A DNA stretch of 64,000 bases from Kineosporia corallincola (GTDB taxonomy: Bacteria; Actinomycetota; Actinomycetes; Actinomycetales; Kineosporiaceae): positions 620,001 through 684,000 of the forward strand of contig NZ_JAHBAY010000001.1 of NCBI RefSeq assembly GCF_018499875.1. The letters run 5' to 3'. Position 1 is the stretch's first letter, and every line of letters begins with the position of its first letter. Positions 57,327-64,000 of this stretch are shown one piece after another. The notes beneath the pieces were generated by a model, which saw nothing but the letters and a program-made list of their open reading frames with translations, was not told the DNA's origin and searched no databases. Both the position numbers and the translations under genes were made by a program.

Positions 57327-58847
57327 ATGACACGAGCGAACCCAAAGGCGGGACGCGGACCGGTTGCCTACCGCGTGGAAGACCTGCGCAAGGCCGAACA
57401 GGAAGTGATGGCCTCGTCGCCGGACGGGGCCCTGATGCAGCACGCCGCGGCGGGTCTGGCCGTCATCTGCGCCCGGGTCCTGCGCGAACGCACCGGTCGT
57501 GTCTCCGGCAGACGTGCCGTGCTCCTGGTCGGCCCGGGCGACAACGGTGGTGACGCGCTCTTCGCCGGCGCCCGCCTGGCCCGTCGCGGGGTCGCCGTCA
57601 CCGCCCTGCTCACCTCCGAGAAGGCCCACGCCGCAGGCAGATCCGCGCTCGCCACGGCCGGTGGCCGGTGCGTCGAGGCCGGCCCGGACACCGCCGTGGA
57701 GGCCTGGACCCACCTGGAGGCCGCCGACCTGGTGGTCGACGGCCTGGTCGGGCTGGGCGGCCGCCCCGGTCTGCGGGAACCCGCCGCCGGGCTGGTCGAG
57801 CGGATCCCCGACCACGCCGCCGTGGTGGCCGTGGACCTGCCCAGCGGGGTGGACCCGGACACCGGCGCCACCGGCCCCTCACACGTCTGGGCCGATCTCA
57901 CCGTCACCTTCGGGGCCGCCAAGGCCTGCCTGCTGCTGCCCCCGGCCAGCGCCGCGGCCGGCGACCTGGAGATCGTCGACATCGGCCTGGCCCCGCACCT
58001 GCCCCCCGAGCCACTGGTCGGCCGGCTGGCCGCACCGGACGTGGCCCGGCTGTGGCCGGTGCCGCCGCCGAGCGCCGACAAGTACCGGCGCGGCGTGCTC
58101 GGCGTGGTGGCCGGCTCGGCCGGCTACCCGGGCGCCGCCGTGCTGGCCGTGGCCGGCGCGCTGCGGACCGGCGTCGGGATGGTGCGCTACGTCGGCCCGG
58201 CCGACGCCACCGACGCGGTGCGCTCGGCCTGGCCGGAGATCGTGGCGGGCCAGGGCCGGGTGCAGGCCTGGCTGCTCGGCTCCGGGGTGGACCCGGAGGC
58301 CGACGACGAGCAGCCGCGGGCTGTCCGCGCCGCCCTCGACGAGGGGCACCCCTGCCTGGTGGACGCCGGTGCGCTCGGCCTGCTTCCGGCCGAACTGCGC
58401 TCGCACGCCTCGGTGCCGGACCGGTCGGACCGGTTGCTGCTCACCCCGCACGCCGGCGAACTGGCCCGGCTGCTGGGTGAACTCGGCGAGGACGTGCACC
58501 GCGAGGAGATCGAGACCCAGCCCTATCGGCACGCCCTGGCCGCGGCCCGGCTGACCGGTGCCACGGTGCTGCTGAAGGGCTCGACCACGCTGGTGGTGCG
58601 TCCCGACGGCCGGGCCCGCAGCCAGGCCGAGGCGCCCTCGTGGCTGGCCACGGCCGGGGCCGGGGACGTGCTCGCCGGGATCGCCGGGGCACTGCTGGCC
58701 GGTGGCCTGAGCCCGTTCGACGCGGGCAGCGTGGCCGCGTTCGTGCACGGTAAGGCCGCGGCGCGGGCGTCCGGTGGTGGGCCGATCGTGAGCCTGGACG
58801 TGGCCCAGGCGGTGCCGGCCACGGTGGCCAAGCTGCTCCAGCACTGA
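57327..58847 (+). CDS. nnrD: Bifunctional NAD(P)H-hydrate epimerase/dehydratase
   Basis: A 506-residue repair enzyme. The N-terminal YjeF_N epimerase domain (about 1-225; LLVGPGDNGGDALFAGARLARRG, DLPSGVDPDTG) is fused to an ADP-dependent dehydratase domain (about 235-505; LLTPHAGELARLLG, LLKGSTTLVVRPDG, TAGAGDVLAGIAGALLA). Together they restore damaged NADHX and NADPHX. TTAGAT ends six bases before the ATG, fitting a leaderless start. acpS, often between glmS and this gene in actinomycetes, is absent. Confidence 0.94.
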   Translation: MTRANPKAGRGPVAYRVEDLRKAEQEVMASSPDGALMQHAAAGLAVICARVLRERTGRVSGRRAVLLVGPGDNGGDALFAGARLARRGVAVTALLTSEKAHAAGRSALATAGGRCVEAGPDTAVEAWTHLEAADLVVDGLVGLGGRPGLREPAAGLVERIPDHAAVVAVDLPSGVDPDTGATGPSHVWADLTVTFGAAKACLLLPPASAAAGDLEIVDIGLAPHLPPEPLVGRLAAPDVARLWPVPPPSADKYRRGVLGVVAGSAGYPGAAVLAVAGALRTGVGMVRYVGPADATDAVRSAWPEIVAGQGRVQAWLLGSGVDPEADDEQPRAVRAALDEGHPCLVDAGALGLLPAELRSHASVPDRSDRLLLTPHAGELARLLGELGEDVHREEIETQPYRHALAAARLTGATVLLKGSTTLVVRPDGRARSQAEAPSWLATAGAGDVLAGIAGALLAGGLSPFDAGSVAAFVHGKAAARASGGGPIVSLDVAQAVPATVAKLLQH

Positions 58848-58881
58848 GACCAGCACCGAGACCAACACCGAGACCAGCACC
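58846..58881 (+). repeat. 12-bp tandem repeat after nnrD
   Basis: Three copies of GAGACCARCACC starting within the nnrD stop codon, followed by a degenerate GAGATC. It lies in the nnrD-alr spacer. Confidence 0.8.
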
Positions 58882-58934
58882 GAGATCGGCCGCCGGGCGG
58901 CGGCCCGCTGCCCGGGCTGCGACAATCGCTGGTT

Positions 58935-60113
58935 ATGAGCGTGTCGCCACCGGTCCCCCCGATCGAGCTGCCGGAGGGCCTGCCCTCGGCCGCCGTGATC
59001 GACCTGGACGCGATCGCGGCCAATGTCCGCGCGCTGCGGGGGCACGCCCCCGGCGCCGGGCTGATGGCCGTGGTCAAGGCCGATGCCTACGGTCACGGCC
59101 TGGTGCCCGCCGCCCGCGCGGCGCTGGCCGGGGGTGCGGCCTGGCTGGGCACCGCGCAGTTGTCCGAGGCCCTCGCGCTGCGGGCGGCCGGCCTCACCGC
59201 GCCCACCCTGTCGTGGCTCACCGTGCCCGGCGACCGCTACGCCGAGGCGATCCGGCAGGGCGTCGACATCGGGGTCAGCGCCGGCTGGGCGCTCGCCGAG
59301 ATCGCGGCCGCGGCCCGCGAGGTGGGCGGCACGGCCCGGCTGCACCTGAAGGTCGACACCGGTCTCAACCGCAACGGCTGCACTCTGGCCGACTGGCCGC
59401 AGCTGCTCGAAGACGCGCTGAAACTCCAGGCGGACGGCCTGGTCTCGGTGGTCGGCGGGTTCTCGCACTTCGTCTCCGCCGACGAGCCGGCCGATCCGGT
59501 CAACGCCCGCCAGCTGGAGAACTTCGTCACCGCTCTCGACCTGGCCACCACCGCCGGGGCCCGGTTCGAGGTGCGGCACATCGCCAACTCGCCGGCCACG
59601 CTGAGCAACCCGGACGCGCACTTCGACCTGGTCCGGCCCGGCCTGTCGGTGTACGGCCTGAGCCCTTTCCCGGAACGCCCGCCGCACGAGTTCGGCCTGC
59701 GCCCGGCGATGACGCTGCTCGGCCGGGTGGCCAACGTGAAGCGGGTCGCGGCCGGGCAGGGCGTCTCGTACGGCCACACCTACGTCACGTCCACCGACAC
59801 CGAGGTGGCCGTGGTGCCACTGGGTTACGGCGACGGCATTCCCCGGCACGCCAGCGGCACCGGGCCGGTGCAGCTGGGTGGGCGGCGGTTCCGGGTCTCC
59901 GGCCGGGTCTGCATGGACCAGGTGGTGGTCGACCTGGCCGACGGCGGCATCGGCCGGGTGGCCGCGGGTGACGTGGCGGTGCTGTTCGGCGGCGCCCCCG
60001 GCGAGCCCTCGGCACAGGACTGGGCGCAGGCCGCGGGCACGATCAACTACGAGATCGTCACCCGGCTCGGAGCCCGGGTGCCGCGGGTTCACACCGGGTC
60101 GGCGGGGCGGTAG
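58935..60113 (+). CDS. alr: Alanine racemase
   Basis: A 392-residue PLP enzyme making D-Ala for peptidoglycan. PLP-binding Lys48 lies in AVVKADAYGHG, the second catalytic base Tyr in QGVSYGHTY, and the barrel end LVRPGLSVYGLSP and GRVCMDQVVVD are conserved. The ATG is 87 bases after nnrD, with no strong ribosome-binding site. The hydrolase gene begins 12 bases after its stop. Confidence 0.96.
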   Translation: MSVSPPVPPIELPEGLPSAAVIDLDAIAANVRALRGHAPGAGLMAVVKADAYGHGLVPAARAALAGGAAWLGTAQLSEALALRAAGLTAPTLSWLTVPGDRYAEAIRQGVDIGVSAGWALAEIAAAAREVGGTARLHLKVDTGLNRNGCTLADWPQLLEDALKLQADGLVSVVGGFSHFVSADEPADPVNARQLENFVTALDLATTAGARFEVRHIANSPATLSNPDAHFDLVRPGLSVYGLSPFPERPPHEFGLRPAMTLLGRVANVKRVAAGQGVSYGHTYVTSTDTEVAVVPLGYGDGIPRHASGTGPVQLGGRRFRVSGRVCMDQVVVDLADGGIGRVAAGDVAVLFGGAPGEPSAQDWAQAAGTINYEIVTRLGARVPRVHTGSAGR

Positions 60114-60125
60114 GAGCAGGGCACC

Positions 60126-61619
60126 ATGGACGGGAAACGGACCGGCAGGGCGGCCGGGGCGCCGGGTGGGAAAACCCCGGCCGGCGGCGGCAGATCGGCC
60201 AAACCCGGAGCGGCCGGCAAGTCGGCCGGCTCGGGGGCGACGGGCAGATCGGCCCGATCGGGGACGGCGGGTGGACCGGCCGGCTCAGGGGGGACGGGCA
60301 GAGCGGTCAGAGCGGGGACGACGCGAGCGGGCCGGGTTCCCCGCAGTCGTGTGCCGGAGCGGGTGACGATCGTGCGCCCCGACCCCTCCGGCGAGCGCGA
60401 CAGCCTCTGGCGCCCGGACAAGACCGTGCTGGCGTTCGGCGTCGGACTGGCCGCCACCGGCATCGGAGCGGCGATCGGCCTGGCCGCCGAGCGCCTCGCC
60501 GTGACCCGTAACCTCACGGCCGGCAACCAGGACAGGCCGGGTGACAGGCGGGACGACAGGCCGGACGACGGGCCGGAACTCGGCTCGCTGCGCGGCAGTC
60601 CGCGCGTGGTGCTGAGCGACGGCGTACCCCTGCACGTCGAGGTGGACGAGGCCGATCCGGGCGCGGCGGCGGGCGGGCCGGAGCTCACCGTCGTCCTCAC
60701 GCACGGCTATTCGCTGAGCCTGGACGCCTGGCACTACCAGCGCCTGGCGCTGCGCGGGCGCTACCGGCTCGTGCTCTGGGACCAGCGCGGGCACGGGAGC
60801 TCGGGCACCGGCGAGCCGGGCTCCTCGACGATCGACCAGATCGGCCGGGACCTGTCCGCGGTGATCGACGAGGTGGCCCCGCAGGGTCCGCTGGTGCTGC
60901 TCGGGCACTCGATGGGCGGCATGACCGTGATGGCCCTGGCCGACCGGCGTCCCGAGCTGTTCGCCGAGCGGGTGGTCGGCGTCGGCCTGTTCTGCACCAG
61001 CGCGGGTGGCCTGGGCGCGATCGACCTCGGCCTGTCCGGTCTGGGCCGGGCCCTGGTGTCGGTGGCCCCGGCGGCGGCCCGGGCCCTGGCCCGGCAGCCC
61101 AGGCTGGTGGCGCACGGCCGACGCATCGGCAGTGAGCTGGAAAGCCTTCTGGTGCGCCGCTACTCGTTCGCCTCGCCGGTGCCGCGCGAGCTGGTGCGGT
61201 TCTCCGCGCAGCTGATCGCGCAGACCCGGATGGAGGTGATCTCCGACTTCCTGCCCACCCTGAACGCGCACGACAAGCGGGTCGCCCTGGCCGTGCTGGA
61301 AGATCATCCGCTGCTGGTGATGGCGGGGGAGAACGACCTGCTGATCCCGCGGGCGCACAGCGACGAGATCGCCGCCGCGCTGCCCGGGGCCGAGTACGTG
61401 GTGGTGCGCGACGCGGGCCACCTGCTGCCCCTGGAGCACCCCCGGCTGGTGAACACCTACCTGCTGGAACTGCTCTCCGACGCGGACGAGACGGCGCGTA
61501 ACCGGCGGTCGGGTCGTCGCCGGGGGTGGGGACGCCGTACCGTGACCCCCGTACGAGAGCAACGCCGTGAACCACGCCGTGCCGAGCGGGCAGACGAACG
61601 AGGAGGAAGTCACAGGTGA
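60126..61619 (+). CDS. Alpha/beta hydrolase with low-complexity N-terminus and membrane segment
   Basis: A 497-residue protein. Residues 1-85 are a Gly/Ala/Arg/Ser-rich basic tail, 101-121 a hydrophobic segment (VLAFGVGLAATGIGAAIGLA), and about 165-470 an alpha/beta hydrolase fold. Nucleophile Ser262 is in GHSMGG, the acid probably in MAGENDLLIP and the His in DAGHLLPLEHP. It probably sits on the membrane; substrate unknown. A hydrolase between alr and tsaE is conserved in many actinomycetes. The start follows GTAGGAGC. Its stop overlaps tsaE. Confidence 0.9.
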   Translation: MDGKRTGRAAGAPGGKTPAGGGRSAKPGAAGKSAGSGATGRSARSGTAGGPAGSGGTGRAVRAGTTRAGRVPRSRVPERVTIVRPDPSGERDSLWRPDKTVLAFGVGLAATGIGAAIGLAAERLAVTRNLTAGNQDRPGDRRDDRPDDGPELGSLRGSPRVVLSDGVPLHVEVDEADPGAAAGGPELTVVLTHGYSLSLDAWHYQRLALRGRYRLVLWDQRGHGSSGTGEPGSSTIDQIGRDLSAVIDEVAPQGPLVLLGHSMGGMTVMALADRRPELFAERVVGVGLFCTSAGGLGAIDLGLSGLGRALVSVAPAAARALARQPRLVAHGRRIGSELESLLVRRYSFASPVPRELVRFSAQLIAQTRMEVISDFLPTLNAHDKRVALAVLEDHPLLVMAGENDLLIPRAHSDEIAAALPGAEYVVVRDAGHLLPLEHPRLVNTYLLELLSDADETARNRRSGRRRGWGRRTVTPVREQRREPRRAERADERGGSHR

Positions 61620-62164
61620 GTGGGGCGCACCGTGCCGACCGCGCCGGATCGGTCGACGAGCCGGCCGTGACCGTGACGTCCGACGTGCCCTCCGCGGCCG
61701 CGATGAGAGACCTGGGCGGCCTGATCGCCGCCCTGCTCAGACCGGGTGACCTGCTGGTCCTCACCGGCGACCTGGGCGCGGGCAAGACCACGATGACCCA
61801 GGGCATCGGCGAGGGTCTGCGGGTGCGCGGCGACATCACCAGCCCGACCTTCGTGATCGCCCGGGTGCATCCGTCGCTCGTCGACGGCCCGGCGCTGGTG
61901 CACGTCGATGCCTACCGGCTCGAGACCCTGTCCGAGGTGGACGATCTCGACCTGGACGCCGACCTGTCCGACTCGGTCACCGTGGTGGAGTGGGGCGAGG
62001 GGCTGGTCGAGGGGCTGGCCGCCGACCGGCTGGAGGTCCGGCTGGCCCGCCCGCGCGGCGCGTCCGGCCCCGACGACCCGGAGACCTCGGGCGACGAGCC
62101 GCGCACCGTCCGGCTGCGGGGCTACGGCCCGCGCTGGGCCGGTGTCGAACTGCCCTCCCTCTGA
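61616..62164 (+). CDS. tsaE: tRNA t6A37 threonylcarbamoyltransferase complex ATPase TsaE
   Basis: A 182-residue ATPase needed for the t6A modification cycle. Walker A LTGDLGAGKTTMTQGIGEGL and the following SPTFVIARVH, plus HVDAYRLE and VVEWGEGL, define the family. The GTG overlaps the hydrolase stop, so it is translationally coupled. tsaB follows after 25 bases. Confidence 0.95.
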   Translation: MSGAHRADRAGSVDEPAVTVTSDVPSAAAMRDLGGLIAALLRPGDLLVLTGDLGAGKTTMTQGIGEGLRVRGDITSPTFVIARVHPSLVDGPALVHVDAYRLETLSEVDDLDLDADLSDSVTVVEWGEGLVEGLAADRLEVRLARPRGASGPDDPETSGDEPRTVRLRGYGPRWAGVELPSL

Positions 62165-62189
62165 ACCGATCCGACCGAGAGAACGACTG

Positions 62190-62867
62190 ATGACCGACCT
62201 GCTCACCCTGGCCCTGGACACCGCGTCCGCCACGGTCTCGGTCGCCGTGCACGACGGCGACCGGGTGCTGGCCGAGCGCGCCGGCGAGCGCACCGGGAAA
62301 CACGCCGAGCAGCTCACCCCGCTGATCGAGACGGTGCTCGCCGAGGCCGGGGCCACCCGGGCCGATCTCACCGGGATCGTCGCCGGGGTCGGGCCGGGCC
62401 CGTTCACCGGGCTGCGCGTCGGCGTGGTCACCGCCCGGGTGCTGGGCTACGCGCTCGACCTGGAGGTGACCGGCGTGTGCAGCCTCGACGCGGTCGCCCT
62501 GGGAGCCGTGAACGCCGGTGCCGAGGGCACTTTCGTGGCCGCCATGGACGCCCGCCGGCGCGAGGTCTACTGGGCCCGCTACGAGGTCACCGAGATCGGC
62601 GGCCGGCGGGTGCCGGTGCGTGCGGAGCTGCCCGACGTGGTGGCCCCGGCGGACCTCGACCTGGCCGGGCTGCGGGTGGCCGGACGTGGCGCCCTGCTCT
62701 ATCCCGACCTGCTCGGTGAGCCGCTCGACGGCCCGCCCGATCCGCCGGCCGGGGCCCTCGCGACCCTCGCCCACCTCGACCAGCGGTTCGTGGTGGACGC
62801 CGAGCCGCTGTACCTGCGTCGCCCCGACGCCGAGGCGAACATCAGCCGGAAGCGCGTTCTGAAGTGA
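62190..62867 (+). CDS. tsaB: tRNA t6A37 threonylcarbamoyltransferase complex subunit TsaB
   Basis: A 225-residue TsaB, the scaffold partner of TsaD. LLTLALDTASATVSVAV, the KHAEQLTPLIETVL helix and VGPGPFTGLRVGVVTAR are typical. The ATG at 62190 follows GAGAGAACG; the frame is open upstream inside tsaE but not homologous. The stop overlaps the rimI GTG. Confidence 0.95.
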   Translation: MTDLLTLALDTASATVSVAVHDGDRVLAERAGERTGKHAEQLTPLIETVLAEAGATRADLTGIVAGVGPGPFTGLRVGVVTARVLGYALDLEVTGVCSLDAVALGAVNAGAEGTFVAAMDARRREVYWARYEVTEIGGRRVPVRAELPDVVAPADLDLAGLRVAGRGALLYPDLLGEPLDGPPDPPAGALATLAHLDQRFVVDAEPLYLRRPDAEANISRKRVLK

Positions 62868-63334
62868 GCCTGCGGCTGCGGCCGATGCGCTGGTGGGACG
62901 TGGCCGCCCTGATGCCGCTGGAACGGGAGCTGTTCGGCGGCACGGCGTGGACCGAGGAGATGTTCTGGTCCGAGCTCGCCCATCCGGAGACCCGGCACTA
63001 CCTGGTGGCGGAAACGGTGGACGACGAGGGGCCCGCGACGGTCCTTGGCTACGCCGGTCTGCTGGCGCCCGGCCCGGAGGCCGACGTGCAGACCGTGGCC
63101 GTGGCTCCCGCGGCGCAGGGCCAGGGGGTGGGCCGCCGGCTGCTCGACGCGCTGATCGGGGCCGCCCACGAGCGCCGTGCCACCAGCCTGCTGCTGGAGG
63201 TGCGGGCCGACAACGAACCGGCGATCGGGCTGTACGGCAGCCGGGGCTTCGAGCGGATCGCGATCCGCCGCCGGTACTACCCCGGCGACGTCGACGCCTG
63301 GGTCATGCGACTGCGCCCCCTGACGAGTGAATAG
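62864..63334 (+). CDS. rimI: Ribosomal protein S18 alanine N-acetyltransferase (RimI-type GNAT)
   Basis: A 156-residue GNAT enzyme. The acetyl-CoA loop is VQTVAVAPAAQGQGVGRRLL, and EVRADNEPAIGLYGSRGF is the usual C-terminal motif. In its family it acetylates the N-terminal Ala of S18, and in actinobacteria possibly other N-termini. GTG overlaps the tsaB stop (GTGA). Confidence 0.93.
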   Translation: MSLRLRPMRWWDVAALMPLERELFGGTAWTEEMFWSELAHPETRHYLVAETVDDEGPATVLGYAGLLAPGPEADVQTVAVAPAAQGQGVGRRLLDALIGAAHERRATSLLLEVRADNEPAIGLYGSRGFERIAIRRRYYPGDVDAWVMRLRPLTSE

Positions 63335-63343
63335 GCTGAGACC

Positions 63344-64000
<657 letters not shown>

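Overview
The window is chromosomal DNA of a high-GC actinomycete. Supporting signs are the very high G/C at third codon positions, frequent GTG and TTG starts, the gene order tRNA-Trp-secE-nusG-rplKA, RpoB and NusG of Streptomyces-like form, a DUF5709 gene, and no rpsD between rpsK and rpoA. I think a Kineosporia/Kineococcus-like or Streptomyces-related lineage is plausible, but the sequence alone does not fix the genus.

Layout. Bases 1-3756 are accessory: the 3' end of a glycosyltransferase-like gene, then a minus-strand block with an ABC-2 exporter (ATPase and permease) followed by a NarL-type sensor kinase and response regulator that look fused and decayed. Bases 3990-6659 hold tRNA-Trp, secE, nusG, rplK and rplA, closed by a strong terminator. 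Bases 6935-10274 hold a three-gene signalling operon (receiver-PP2C phosphatase, CHASE3 histidine kinase, Rcp1-like receiver) inserted between rplKA and rplJL. Bases 10278-24402 carry rplJ-rplL with an L10 leader, rpoB-rpoC, and the str operon rpsL-rpsG-fusA-tuf. Bases 25003-34886 are the S10 and spc operons from rpsJ to rplO, containing an unexplained 87-codon ORF between rpsN and rpsH. Bases 35078-42374 carry secY-adk-map, infA-rpmJ-rpsM-rpsK-rpoA-rplQ and truA.

A second accessory block (42463-49169) holds a secreted ExeM/NucH-type nuclease, a DUF5709 protein, an ABC-F ATPase, a diacylglycerol-kinase-family lipid kinase and a soluble transhydrogenase. After it come rplM-rpsI, glmM, an ECF sigma factor with a membrane partner, coaA, glmS, nnrD/E, alr, an alpha/beta hydrolase and the t6A genes tsaE-tsaB-rimI-tsaD. 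tsaD runs off the right edge.

Most of the window makes and operates ribosomes, RNA polymerase and the Sec translocon. Its right part joins this to cell-wall precursor synthesis (GlmM, GlmS, Alr), CoA synthesis (CoaA), metabolite repair (NnrD/E) and tRNA modification (TruA, Tsa proteins). Hairpin terminators or attenuators and several good promoter matches mark the operon borders. The points most worth a second look are the small ORF inside the spc operon, the PP2C phosphatase lacking a metal-binding Asp, and the kinase-regulator fusion scar at 1200-1280.
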